40,099 nucleotides of DNA, taken from the NCBI GenBank assembly GCA_944324795.1, contig CALUXR010000016.1, forward strand, positions 1-40,099, given 5' to 3'. This DNA comes from an uncultured Acholeplasmatales bacterium. Lineage in GTDB: Bacteria; Bacillota_I; Bacilli_A; Acholeplasmatales; Anaeroplasmataceae. The notes beneath the pieces are model-generated. The model did no database searches, had not been told where the DNA came from, and saw only the letters and a program-made list of their open reading frames with translations. The first letter of the stretch is position 1, and each line of letters starts with the position of its first letter. Positions 24,426-33,513 of the stretch are shown one piece after another. Position numbers and translations under genes: made by a program.

Positions 24426-26153
24426 TTAGTCTATTTTTTGAAATTGAGATTCATAAATTTCTTTATAGAATCCACCTTTAGCTAAAAGTTCATTATGAGT
24501 TCCTATTTCTTCAATATGACCTTTATTTAATACTATTATTTGATCAGCATCTATTATTGTTTTTAAACGATGAGCTATAACAAAACTAGTTCTACCTTCC
24601 ATTAAATTTGAAAAAGCATTTTGCACTAAAACTTCAGTTCTTGTATCAATCGATGATGTTGCTTCATCAAGAATTAAGATTTTTGGTTTTCTTAACATAA
24701 GTCTTGCGATACATAAAAGTTGACGTTGTCCTTCAGATATAGCTGTTTTATTATCTAAAATTGTATCATAACCATCTTTTAATAATGTTATAAAATTATC
24801 TGCATAAGCTTCTTTAGCTGCTTTAATTACTTCTTCTTTACTAGCTTCTTTCCCATATGCTATATTTTTATAAATCGTATCTTTAAATGTCCATGTATCT
24901 TGTAAAACCATGCCTATATTATCTCTTAAATTATGAGGATCAATAGTATTTATATCGATATCATCAATTAAGATTTGTCCTTTATTGACATTATAAAAAT
25001 GCATCAACAAATTAATTAATGTTGTTTTTCCTGCTCCTGTAGGACCTACGATCGCAATTTTACTATTTGGTTTTACTAATAAATTGAAGTTTTCGATTAA
25101 AGGTTTATCTTTTAAATAAGAAAAATATACATTTTTAAATTCAACTTTACCAGCAACATCAACTAAATTATTAGATACTTCATATTTTTCATCTTCTAAA
25201 TCAACGATTTCAAATATTCTTCTTGCAGAAGCTAAACTATTTTGTAATTCTGTCATAACTTGACTTATATCATTAAATGGTTTTGTATAACTTTGAGCAT
25301 AACTTAAAAAAACAGTTAAATCACCAACCGTAATTAAACCACTTAAAGCTCTAATTGCTCCATACATTCCAACAGCCGCATAAACTAAACTATTAATTAA
25401 ACGAGTTGCCGGATTAACTAGTGCAGATAAAAATTGAGCTTTAACACCTACTTTATATAATTCATTATTAATTTTTTCTTCTTCTTTTTGGGATTTTTCT
25501 TCATAATTATAACTTTTAACAATTTTTAGCATATTAAACATTTCATTATAATGTGCAGATAATTTACCTTTAATTTGAGCTTGTTTTCTAAATGTTTTAT
25601 AGCTCATTTTCGCAATAAAATAAGCTGTAAGTAATGATAGTGGAGTTAAACAAATTACAATTAGGGCAACTTGCCATGAAACTACTAACATAAATATTAA
25701 TGTTAAAATTATAGTTATAACACCTGTTATTAAATTAGTTAAAGCTTGTAATAAACCATCACCTAATTGATCTGCATCGCTAGTTAGACGCATTAATGTA
25801 TCCCCTTCTGGAATAGTATCAATATAACTAAGTGGTAATTTATCTAATTTTTTAAATAAAGTGTTTCTTAAATCTTTAACCGTATTATTTGTAATATAAG
25901 CCATTAAATATTGCATTAAATAGCCAAATAAAGCTTGTAAAATTCCTAATATAGCTACATATATTAAAACATTATTTAAATAATTAAAATTAACATCATT
26001 AATACCAGCTAAATAATCAATTCCATTTCTAACAACAATCGGAATAAATAAGGTAGCTACAACTTGAATGATGCTAGATAAGATTGCAAATATCAAGATG
26101 AATTTATGTTTAAATAAGATTTTAATTATCCTGCTTAAAGCTCTATCCTTCAT
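24426..26153 (-). CDS. ABC exporter half-transporter with intact Walker B and degenerate signature
   Basis: A 575-residue type IV (MsbA/LmrCD-like) half-transporter. Six TM segments occupy about 1-310. The ATPase domain has Walker A GPTGAGKTTL, Q-loop MVLQDTWTF, signature ISEGQRQ (the usual LSGGQ is degenerate), Walker B LILDEATSSID with the catalytic Glu, and H-loop IAHRLKT. It starts 11 bases inside the end of the upstream half-transporter and together they should form a heterodimer. The complementary defects in the partner place the working ATP site on this subunit's Walker motifs. The substrate is unknown (drugs, lipids or peptides are possible). Confidence 0.95.
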   Translation of the reverse strand: MKDRALSRIIKILFKHKFILIFAILSSIIQVVATLFIPIVVRNGIDYLAGINDVNFNYLNNVLIYVAILGILQALFGYLMQYLMAYITNNTVKDLRNTLFKKLDKLPLSYIDTIPEGDTLMRLTSDADQLGDGLLQALTNLITGVITIILTLIFMLVVSWQVALIVICLTPLSLLTAYFIAKMSYKTFRKQAQIKGKLSAHYNEMFNMLKIVKSYNYEEKSQKEEEKINNELYKVGVKAQFLSALVNPATRLINSLVYAAVGMYGAIRALSGLITVGDLTVFLSYAQSYTKPFNDISQVMTELQNSLASARRIFEIVDLEDEKYEVSNNLVDVAGKVEFKNVYFSYLKDKPLIENFNLLVKPNSKIAIVGPTGAGKTTLINLLMHFYNVNKGQILIDDIDINTIDPHNLRDNIGMVLQDTWTFKDTIYKNIAYGKEASKEEVIKAAKEAYADNFITLLKDGYDTILDNKTAISEGQRQLLCIARLMLRKPKILILDEATSSIDTRTEVLVQNAFSNLMEGRTSFVIAHRLKTIIDADQIIVLNKGHIEEIGTHNELLAKGGFYKEIYESQFQKID

Positions 26154-27864
26154 AAGTCACCTCATCTTGATGTTGAGAATCATATATTTCTTTATATATT
26201 TTATTATTTTTTAATAAATCATTATGTTTCCCTTTACCAACTAAATTACCATTATCTAATACTAAAATTAAATTAGCATCTTTAACTTGATCTACTCTTT
26301 CAGTTACTAAAACAATTGTAATATTTAATTTTTTTAATTCTTTACGTAGATTATAATCAGTTTTAAAATCAAGAGCTGATAAACTATCATCAAGCATTAA
26401 AATATTAGGTTTACTCGCAAGAGCACGAGCTATTGCTAAACGTTGTCTTTCTCCTCCTGATAGATTTTTACCACCTTGAATAATCATTTTATTTAAACCT
26501 TCACTATCATTTAAGACAAAATTAGCTTGACTTATTTTTAAAGCTTCAATTAAATCTTTATCGCTTAGATTTGTTTTCCAGCTCAAGTTGTCTTTAACAG
26601 TTTGGGCTGCTAATAAAGATTTTTGAAAAACAAAACCGATTTCTTTATTTAAACATAATTTAGAATAATCTTTAATATTAGAACCTGCTAAATAAATATT
26701 ACCTTCACTAGCATCATAAAATCTAGCAAGTAAATGTAGAAGGGTTGTTTTACCACTACCAGTACCACCAACTATTCCAATAAAATCACCTTTATGAATC
26801 GTAAAATTCAAATTATTTAAACTTGGTTTACTACTTGATGGGTAACTATAACTAACATTATTGAAGACATATAAAGCATCATCATTATTCATTTCTTCTT
26901 TATCGCCATATATAATTTTAGAATTAGTTTCAAATAGCATATTTATTCTACTACAACTACTAATTGCTTTACCAAATATTTGAATTAAATTACAAACTAC
27001 AAAAATTGCAACTAAAATTTGATTTAAATAATTAACTAAAGCAGTAACATCACCTTGTGAAATAATACCATCAAAGACTAAATTACCACTCAATTTTAAA
27101 ACTAATAAAATAGCTAAAGCTACTAAAATTGAAGAAATCGGATTTAATAAAGCTGATATTTTACTTACTTTATTACTATCATTCCATAAAATATTAGTAC
27201 TATTTATAAATCTATTTTCTTCATATTCTTCTTTATTAAATGCTTTTACAACTCTAATACCATTTAAATTTTCTTTAGCTATTCTTGTAACATCTTCTAA
27301 ATCTTTTTGAACAATTTTATTTTTAGGAATCGTAAATTTCATTATTAATAAAGCAGAAGTTAATATTAATATACCAACTGCTAAAAAGATTAAACCTGCA
27401 TAAACATTAATTATAAATGCTAAAAAAATAGAACCAATAACTATAAATGGGGCTCTTATAACAAGTCTTATTAACATCGCAACACTTGTTTGAACTTGAT
27501 TAATATCATTATTCATTCTTGTTAATAATTCTGCAACCCCAAATTCTTCAATTTGATTAAAATCAAGAGATTCAATATGTTTAAATAAATCATCTCTTAA
27601 TCTAGTACCAACCCCTTGACTTGTTATAGAGGCAAAATATTGACAAACTAAAGTAGAACAAAACCCTACTATAGAAACAACTATCAATAAACCACCCATT
27701 TTATAAATATAATTGATATCGCCACCATTTATTCCTTTATCGATAATAGAGGCCATAATTAGCGGGACAATAAGTTCAAATATTGCTTCTAATAATTTAA
27801 ATAGAGGTCCTAAAATGACCTCTTTTTTATAATATTTTAAATATTTTTTATATAACTTAAACAT
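26143..27864 (-). CDS. ABC exporter half-transporter with degenerate catalytic site
   Basis: A 573-residue half-transporter paired with the next gene. After six TM segments the ATPase domain has Walker A GGTGSGKTTLL and a canonical signature LSGGERQR, but Walker B is LMLDDSLSALD, with Asp in place of the catalytic Glu, and the H-loop is VTERVDQ, without the switch His. These losses are the pattern of the regulatory subunit in heterodimeric exporters such as TM287/288 or BmrCD. It overlaps the upstream HAD gene by eight bases, with GGTGAT as its ribosome binding site. Confidence 0.95.
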   Translation of the reverse strand: MFKLYKKYLKYYKKEVILGPLFKLLEAIFELIVPLIMASIIDKGINGGDINYIYKMGGLLIVVSIVGFCSTLVCQYFASITSQGVGTRLRDDLFKHIESLDFNQIEEFGVAELLTRMNNDINQVQTSVAMLIRLVIRAPFIVIGSIFLAFIINVYAGLIFLAVGILILTSALLIMKFTIPKNKIVQKDLEDVTRIAKENLNGIRVVKAFNKEEYEENRFINSTNILWNDSNKVSKISALLNPISSILVALAILLVLKLSGNLVFDGIISQGDVTALVNYLNQILVAIFVVCNLIQIFGKAISSCSRINMLFETNSKIIYGDKEEMNNDDALYVFNNVSYSYPSSSKPSLNNLNFTIHKGDFIGIVGGTGSGKTTLLHLLARFYDASEGNIYLAGSNIKDYSKLCLNKEIGFVFQKSLLAAQTVKDNLSWKTNLSDKDLIEALKISQANFVLNDSEGLNKMIIQGGKNLSGGERQRLAIARALASKPNILMLDDSLSALDFKTDYNLRKELKKLNITIVLVTERVDQVKDANLILVLDNGNLVGKGKHNDLLKNNKIYKEIYDSQHQDEVTYEG

Positions 27865-28729
27865 CTAAATCACCATCATACTTATGTCTATAATTTGCTA
27901 ATTGTTTTTCTTCTTTTTGTCTTAATTTTTCATATAAAACCATATTTTCAATACTCATTTGCACAAATTTTTCTAAACTTGAGTTTTGAGAATAATCAGC
28001 TTGACAAACAAAATTAATTCTAGAATCACTAACAAGTTTCATTACTTTTTCTTCATCATTAGGTCTATATACCGCAATAGCTTTACCACCTTTATCTTTT
28101 AATACTTGCATACAAGGAATGTCAGTCATTCCATCCCCAATATAGATCATATTACGATAGAAAACATGTCTATTTTTATCAGGAGTATCAGAATTTAATT
28201 TTTCTTCATCTAAAATATCAAAAGCGCCTTTAGAAATTCTAAAGATAAATTGAGTTTTTAAAGTAAAATTAATAGCCATCTTTGGCCATATTGCTTCTTT
28301 AGTGTTTTCATCATATAAAAATTCACAACCATAAATCCTTTTAAATTCTTTAGCTATGCTAGTACCTTCAATTATTTCTTTAGTTCCAGATGAAACTATA
28401 TAATGTTCAATCTTAATTCCTAAATTTTCCCCAAAAGTATTAATTCTATTAAACCACGTTGTTACCCCAGGAAAATATTTTATATTTTTACCTAAACTAT
28501 TTAAATATTCTTTTGTGAGTTTAATATTTTTTTCTTTACACATATAAATCATTTCATACATATATGCTAGTATTTTATCCATACTATGGTTATTACCAAG
28601 AACTCCTGTTTTTCCCCAAAATTCACTAGGAGTCAAACCAAGATTTGGGATAAAACTATAATTTTGCATATCTTCAGTACATAAAGTTTTATCGAAATCA
28701 TATAATATCGCAATTACACTTTTTGGCAT
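27857..28729 (-). CDS. HAD-superfamily phosphatase, SerB-like
   Basis: A 290-residue haloacid-dehalogenase-like hydrolase. Motif I is YDFDKTLC near residue 10, motif II is the Ser in IVSSGTKE, motif III Lys probably lies in FRISKGAFD, and motif IV is GDGMTDIPCM. The layout and the helical cap between motifs I and II resemble phosphoserine phosphatase-like enzymes, but the substrate cannot be assigned. The C-terminal 60 residues are helical and charged. It is the first gene of an operon with the ABC exporter, with a consensus-like promoter and a GAGGGGT ribosome binding site. Confidence 0.88.
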   Translation of the reverse strand: MPKSVIAILYDFDKTLCTEDMQNYSFIPNLGLTPSEFWGKTGVLGNNHSMDKILAYMYEMIYMCKEKNIKLTKEYLNSLGKNIKYFPGVTTWFNRINTFGENLGIKIEHYIVSSGTKEIIEGTSIAKEFKRIYGCEFLYDENTKEAIWPKMAINFTLKTQFIFRISKGAFDILDEEKLNSDTPDKNRHVFYRNMIYIGDGMTDIPCMQVLKDKGGKAIAVYRPNDEEKVMKLVSDSRINFVCQADYSQNSSLEKFVQMSIENMVLYEKLRQKEEKQLANYRHKYDGDLDV

Positions 28730-28751
28730 TATACCCCTCTTTTCTAGCTTT

Positions 28752-28780
28752 ATTATAACAAAATTAAGCTTTCATTACAA
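28752..28780 (-). promoter_or_regulatory. Promoter of the HAD-ABC operon
   Basis: On the minus strand TTGTAA (28780-28775), a 17-base spacer and TATAAT (28757-28752). Confidence 0.8.
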
Positions 28781-28803
28781 TGAAAAAAGGCATCAAATGC
28801 CTT
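28781..28803 (-). terminator. Terminator of the hisS-aspS-rluD operon
   Basis: Stem AAGGCAT/ATGCCTT (28787-28793 with 28797-28803) with a 3-base loop, followed on the minus strand by T residues; it overlaps the rluD stop. Confidence 0.85.
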
Positions 28804-29692
28804 CATTCTTTAGTCTATTTAATTCATCTTTAAAATAATCTGGTAAATCAACTTCAAAAGTCATTACTTCTTTAGTTCTTGGATGTATAAAAGTTATTTT
28901 TTTAGCATGTAAATATTGACCAATCGTATTATAAACTTTTCTAGGACCATATAATGGGTCCCCTAAAATAGGTTTATTAATATAAGCTAAATGAACCCTT
29001 ATTTGATGAGTCCTTCCACTTTCAAGTAAACATTTTATATAAGTGTTATTTTTAAATCTTTCAATAACTTCAAAATGAGTAATAGCTTCTTTACCATCAC
29101 TTACAACTGCCATTTTAGTTCTTTCTTGTTTATTTCTACCAATAGGAGCTATAATTTTACCTTTATCTTCATTAATAAGGCCAATAGTTAGTGCGTGATA
29201 TTCTCTATACATCGTATGATTTTTCAACTGTTTAGCTAATTCTTGATGAGCTAAATCACCTTTTGCAATAACTAAAAGACCAGATGTATCTTTATCTAAA
29301 CGATGAACAATACCAGGTCTAATTGTCCCATTAATCGAACTTAAATCTTTTATTTGGTACATTAAACCAGATACTAAAGTATCATTATAATGACCTGGAG
29401 CTGGGTGAACTACTAAACCTTTAGGCTTATTAATTACAGCAAGATCACTATCTTCATAAATTATATCTAAATTTAAATTTTTAGCTTCTAAATCAATTTT
29501 TTCTTCTTCTTTAAATATAACTTCAACAATATCATTTAATAAAACTTTATAACTTAATTTAACTTCTTTATCATTTACTTTTAAAGATATTAAATTATTT
29601 TGAATAAAGCTGCGGGTTTTATTAGCTATTTCACTTAAATATTTATCAATTCTATAACCACTATATTTATTATCAACTAGATATTTAGGCAT
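28793..29692 (-). CDS. rluD: RluD-family 23S rRNA pseudouridine synthase
   Basis: A 299-residue pseudouridine synthase of the RluA/RluD family. An S4-type RNA-binding domain lies at about residues 10-60 (YRIDKYLSEIANKTRSFIQ), followed by the catalytic domain with HRLDKDTSGLLV, in which Asp133 is the nucleophile, then LESGRTHQIRVH and HAKKITFIHP, all typical. It probably modifies helix 69 positions in 23S rRNA, but paralogues of this family differ in target and cannot be separated by eye. It overlaps lspA by eight bases; the lspA-rluD order is common in Firmicutes. Confidence 0.94.
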   Translation of the reverse strand: MPKYLVDNKYSGYRIDKYLSEIANKTRSFIQNNLISLKVNDKEVKLSYKVLLNDIVEVIFKEEEKIDLEAKNLNLDIIYEDSDLAVINKPKGLVVHPAPGHYNDTLVSGLMYQIKDLSSINGTIRPGIVHRLDKDTSGLLVIAKGDLAHQELAKQLKNHTMYREYHALTIGLINEDKGKIIAPIGRNKQERTKMAVVSDGKEAITHFEVIERFKNNTYIKCLLESGRTHQIRVHLAYINKPILGDPLYGPRKVYNTIGQYLHAKKITFIHPRTKEVMTFEVDLPDYFKDELNRLKNEGI

Positions 29693-30194
29693 TGTTTTTC
29701 TTCTTTCTTATATCTTCTAAAAAGATTACATCAATAACTAACATTATAACCCCAATAACTAAACACATATCAGCTACATTAAATACCGGAAAATTATAAT
29801 TGCCAAATCTAAAGCTTAAGAAATCAATTACTCCATCTAAAACATTTAAAACAGTTAAAAAACGATCTATTAAATTACCAAAAGCCCCTGCAATTATTAA
29901 ACATAGAGCAATAGAATAAAATTTTTTAGTTTTAAAATTGTTTTTTGTTGTAAAAAATAAAGCTATAAAACCACAAATAAAAGATATAACTGTTAAAATT
30001 ATCGTATTTGAAGAACCAATTCCCCAAGCAGCCCCTGTATTAAAAACTAATTCTATAGCGAAAAAATTACTAATAACAGGAATAGCACTACCTTCATATT
30101 TTAAATTAGTTAAAACTACCATTTTTGTTATTTGATCAACTATTATCAATAACGCAATAATTAAATAAGTTATAATAAAAGTTTTTTTAGTCAT
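29685..30194 (-). CDS. lspA: Lipoprotein signal peptidase (signal peptidase II)
   Basis: A 169-residue inner-membrane aspartic protease that removes the signal peptide of prolipoproteins after lipid attachment. It has four hydrophobic segments; the catalytic Asp residues lie in GNLIDRF and VFNVADMCL, and FNTGAAWG is the conserved substrate-side motif. The frame opens at a TTG at 30206, but GGAGG there is the ribosome binding site for the ATG at 30194. At least one predicted lipoprotein in this window (35941-36405) would be a client. Confidence 0.95.
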   Translation of the reverse strand: MTKKTFIITYLIIALLIIVDQITKMVVLTNLKYEGSAIPVISNFFAIELVFNTGAAWGIGSSNTIILTVISFICGFIALFFTTKNNFKTKKFYSIALCLIIAGAFGNLIDRFLTVLNVLDGVIDFLSFRFGNYNFPVFNVADMCLVIGVIMLVIDVIFLEDIRKKKNNA

Positions 30195-30660
30195 TATAAC
30201 CTCCAACTATGATTTTTACTTCCTTCATTTTTTTATAAGTAACCCCAGCAGCATCAAACATTTTTCGACTAGCTATATTACTATCTAAATGTTTATATTT
30301 ATCATTCATATAAACAATATGTTTGATACCACTTTGAATGATCAATTTAGCACATTCATTACAAGGAAATAAAGTAACATATAAAGTAGCACCCTTTAAG
30401 CTAGATGTTGAATTTAAAATAGCATTTGGTTCAGCATGAACAACATATGGATATTTAGTATCTAATTGTTCACCTTGTTTACCCCAAGGAAAAACCTCAT
30501 CAGAACAACCATAAGGAAAACCATTATAACCAATACCAATTATTCTTTTATCATCATTGACTATACAAGCACCGACTTTTGTAACCGGGTCTTTACTACG
30601 ATAGCTAGATAAAATAGCTACCCCCATGAAATATTCATCCCAAGAAATATGATCCATCAT
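30187..30660 (-). CDS. dCMP deaminase (ComEB-like)
   Basis: A 157-residue zinc-dependent deoxycytidylate deaminase. The zinc ligands and catalytic Glu are in VHAEPNAIL and LFPCNECAKLI, with KVGACIVNDD and GYNGFPYGC as substrate-side motifs. It converts dCMP to dUMP, the substrate for thymidylate synthase. It lies seven bases after aspS and overlaps lspA by eight bases, so it is controlled by the hisS T-box together with the synthetases. Confidence 0.93.
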   Translation of the reverse strand: MMDHISWDEYFMGVAILSSYRSKDPVTKVGACIVNDDKRIIGIGYNGFPYGCSDEVFPWGKQGEQLDTKYPYVVHAEPNAILNSTSSLKGATLYVTLFPCNECAKLIIQSGIKHIVYMNDKYKHLDSNIASRKMFDAAGVTYKKMKEVKIIVGGYND

Positions 30661-30667
30661 ATTGCAC

Positions 30668-31969
30668 CTACGGATTTAAACGATCTGGTCCACGGAAGAT
30701 GAACATAGATTCTTTAATACCTTCATTAAAGATAAGCATTGTAATACGATCAACACCAATACCAAAACCACCATGAGGAGGACAACCATAACGGAAGAAA
30801 TCTAGATAGAATTTAACATCATCAGTTAAACCTTTTTCATCAGCTTGAGCTTTTAAAATTTCATACCTATGTTCTCTTTGAGCTCCGGTTGTAATTTCAC
30901 AACCTTTCCAAATTAAATCATAACCACATGGAACACCTAATTCATCACGCATATGATAAAATGCTCTATTTTCTTTACTATAACCTGTTACAAATAAGAA
31001 TTCATGACCATATTTTTCTAAACTAAATTTTTGACATAATCTTTCACCTTCAGTAGTTAGATCTCCTTTTTCAGATTCAGGAACTTTATAACCATATCTT
31101 GTTTCTAATTCAGCATATAAATCATGAAGATCAATAACCGGGAATGGTAATGTAGGCACTATTATATCAATACCATAGACATTTTTAATTTCTTCTCCAT
31201 ATTTTTCCTTAACACCTTTAAGGGCATATGTTAACATTTCTTCTTCTAAATGCATAACATCTTTATAAGATTCAATATATGAAAATTCTAAATCAAAACC
31301 TGTAAATTCAGTTGCATGTTTACGACTAGCAAATTTTTCTGCTCTAAATACCGGACCAGATTCATAAATCCGTTCAAAGCCTGCAGCCATAGCCATTTGT
31401 TTATAAAATTGTGGTGATTGAGCAAGGAAAGCATCGCGTTCAAAATAATCAACTTTAAAAACACCAGCCCCAGATTCTGATTCAGCTCCAATTAATTTAG
31501 GTGTATGAATTTCAATAAAATCACGTTCATTTAAAAATTCACGACATTTATTAACAAAATGAGATTGAACTTTAAACATTAATGTGTTTTTATCAGTTCT
31601 TAAATCGATCCAACGGTAATCAAGACGTAAATCAATATTAGTTTCTTCACCCTTAGGAGCAACAATAGGACTTGGTAAACTTATAGATTCAATTTTTAAT
31701 TTATCAGGATACATTTCCATATGATTTAATTTAACATATTCACTAGGAACAACCATACCTTCTACTTCAATAACTGAATCTATTGTGATTTGTTCTAATA
31801 ATTCATTAAATTCAGGATGTTTTTCTTTTTCAATAGTTACTTGAAGTTTTCCTGAAACATCTCTTAAAACAATAAAACACATTGTTTTTTTATTTCTAAA
31901 ATTTTCAACAAAACCAGCTAATTTATTAACTTCATTTAATTTTAAATCTTTAATTTGTACTCTTTTCAT
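30668..31969 (-). CDS. aspS: Aspartyl-tRNA synthetase, archaeal/AspS2 type
   Basis: A 433-residue class II synthetase. It is far shorter than the usual bacterial AspRS (about 590) because it lacks the GAD insertion, and its motifs are of the archaeal type: an OB anticodon domain (about 1-110), motif 2 PVFRAEKFASRKHATEFTGF and motif 3 CPPHGGFGIGVDRITML. Such enzymes often also charge tRNA-Asn and then work with GatCAB; the residue that commonly tells the two kinds apart (His or Trp in GWVxxxR) reads Glu here (GFVENFR), so this is open. The start at 31969 follows GGAGGT; the longer frame to 31984 contains that site. It overlaps hisS by 20 bases. Confidence 0.9.
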   Translation of the reverse strand: MKRVQIKDLKLNEVNKLAGFVENFRNKKTMCFIVLRDVSGKLQVTIEKEKHPEFNELLEQITIDSVIEVEGMVVPSEYVKLNHMEMYPDKLKIESISLPSPIVAPKGEETNIDLRLDYRWIDLRTDKNTLMFKVQSHFVNKCREFLNERDFIEIHTPKLIGAESESGAGVFKVDYFERDAFLAQSPQFYKQMAMAAGFERIYESGPVFRAEKFASRKHATEFTGFDLEFSYIESYKDVMHLEEEMLTYALKGVKEKYGEEIKNVYGIDIIVPTLPFPVIDLHDLYAELETRYGYKVPESEKGDLTTEGERLCQKFSLEKYGHEFLFVTGYSKENRAFYHMRDELGVPCGYDLIWKGCEITTGAQREHRYEILKAQADEKGLTDDVKFYLDFFRYGCPPHGGFGIGVDRITMLIFNEGIKESMFIFRGPDRLNP

Positions 31970-33266
31970 GACAATTACCTCCACAATTATGACAACTATT
32001 TTGAGTTAAATTTTTAATTAAATAACCTTTTAATTCACTAATATTAAGCGTTACTTGTTCCTTAGTTTGATTATTTTTAACATTTATAGTTTGTTTATTT
32101 AATTCATCTTCACCAAGTATTAAAGTAAATAAACTATTATTATTATCAGCTTCTTTAAATTGCGCTTTTAATGATGCCTTAGTATAACTCATATCACAAG
32201 TAATACCTGCTAAACGCAAATCATATATTAATTTTAAACCATAATCGCTACAATCATTTCCTAATGTAATTAAATATGCATGTAGCATCTTAGGCTTTAT
32301 AATATTAATATTTTCATTAGCTAGAGCTAATAATAAACGATCCATTCCAAAAGCAAGACCTACCCCAGGAATATCAGGGCCACCTAAATCTTTAACTAAA
32401 TCATTATATCTGCCACCAGCACATAAAACATTTTGATTTCCTAAAACATCAGATTCATATTCTATTTCAAATACTGTATCAGAATAATAATCAAGTCCTC
32501 TAACTAAATGTGGGTCAACAACATATTTAATATTTATTTTATCTAATTCTTCTAAAACTTTATTAAAATGGGTTTTTGAATCATCATTTAAATAATCACT
32601 AATCTTAGGAGCATTCTTTAATATTACATTTTCTTTATCAATTTTACAATCTAAAATTCTTAAAGGATTCTTTTCTAGTCTTTGTTTACAATCACTACAT
32701 AATAAATCAATATTTTTAGAAAAATAATCAACTAAAACATTTCTATAATTATTTCTAGATTCCTTATCTCCTAAAGTATTGATTCTAACTCTAACTTTCA
32801 TAAAACCAAGAGCCTTAAGTAACATTACAGCTGTAGAAATTATATCAACATCAAGTAAAGGTGATTTAGGACCATAAGCCTCCAAACCAAATTGCATAAA
32901 TTGTCTATAACGTCCTTTTTGAGGTCTTTCATAACGAAACATTGGTCCTAAATAAAATAATTTAGTCACTTTATTTAAAACATATAATTTATTTTCAATA
33001 AAGGCGCGCACACAACCAGCAGTCCCCTCTGGTCTTAAAGTCATCTTCCTATCGCCTCTATCTAAAAAATCATAAGTTTCTTTTGTAACCATATCAGAAC
33101 TATCATCTTCATTCCGATGAAAAGTTTCATAAGCTTCAAAAATAGGGGTTCTAATTTCTTCATAATTAGCTAAATTACAAACTTTTCTTATAACCGTCTC
33201 TAATTTAGCCCATATTCTTGCCTCATTTGGCAATATATCATAAGTACCTTTAGGTTTAGTTAACAT
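31950..33266 (-). CDS. hisS: Histidyl-tRNA synthetase
   Basis: A 438-residue class II synthetase. Motif 2 reads FRYERPQKGRYRQFMQFG, the HisA motifs are LVRGLDYYSDTVFEI and AGGRYNDLVKDLGG, motif 3 is GVGLAFGMDRLLL, and an anticodon-binding domain closes the protein. There is an unusual C-terminal tail of about 15 residues rich in Cys and His (CHNCGGNCHEK), partly encoded in the overlap with aspS. It is preceded by its own T-box and is the first gene of a five-gene operon. Confidence 0.96.
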   Translation of the reverse strand: MLTKPKGTYDILPNEARIWAKLETVIRKVCNLANYEEIRTPIFEAYETFHRNEDDSSDMVTKETYDFLDRGDRKMTLRPEGTAGCVRAFIENKLYVLNKVTKLFYLGPMFRYERPQKGRYRQFMQFGLEAYGPKSPLLDVDIISTAVMLLKALGFMKVRVRINTLGDKESRNNYRNVLVDYFSKNIDLLCSDCKQRLEKNPLRILDCKIDKENVILKNAPKISDYLNDDSKTHFNKVLEELDKINIKYVVDPHLVRGLDYYSDTVFEIEYESDVLGNQNVLCAGGRYNDLVKDLGGPDIPGVGLAFGMDRLLLALANENINIIKPKMLHAYLITLGNDCSDYGLKLIYDLRLAGITCDMSYTKASLKAQFKEADNNNSLFTLILGEDELNKQTINVKNNQTKEQVTLNISELKGYLIKNLTQNSCHNCGGNCHEKSTN

Positions 33267-33280
33267 TTTATAGCCTCCTT

Positions 33281-33478
33281 TTAATATAAAAAGTCCTTAG
33301 ATAATCTAAGGACGAAATAATCGCGGTACCACCTTTTTTCTAGTATAACTAGCTCTTTGTCCGTTAACGCCTGGTACGTTTACTTTTAAAGAAGTGTCTA
33401 ACTTATTAATCTTTCAATGCTTTCACCATCCATTGTCGCTAAATAAGATTTTTAATAAGTCTCTTTTCTTCACGTAAT
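33281..33478 (-). promoter_or_regulatory. T-box riboswitch with overlapping Asp and His codons
   Basis: The T-box GGTGGTACCGCG lies at 33333-33322 (minus strand), with terminator stem GTCCTTAGA/TCTAAGGAC at 33293-33313 and TTTTTAT after it. Stem I arms GACTTATTAA and TTAATAAGTT are visible. At the specifier position (before ACT or TTC, by alignment with the ileS leader) the bases are GACAC: GAC (33398-33396) reads Asp and CAC (33396-33394) reads His. This suits an operon of hisS and aspS. Confidence 0.9.
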
Positions 33479-33484
33479 CAATTA

Positions 33485-33513
33485 ATTTTAACAAATTTTT
33501 AATTAAGAAACAA
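33485..33513 (-). promoter_or_regulatory. Promoter of the hisS T-box leader
   Basis: On the minus strand TTGTTT (33513-33508), a 17-base spacer and TAAAAT (33490-33485); the -35 lies in the end of the upstream gene. It closely resembles the ileS leader promoter. Confidence 0.55.
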
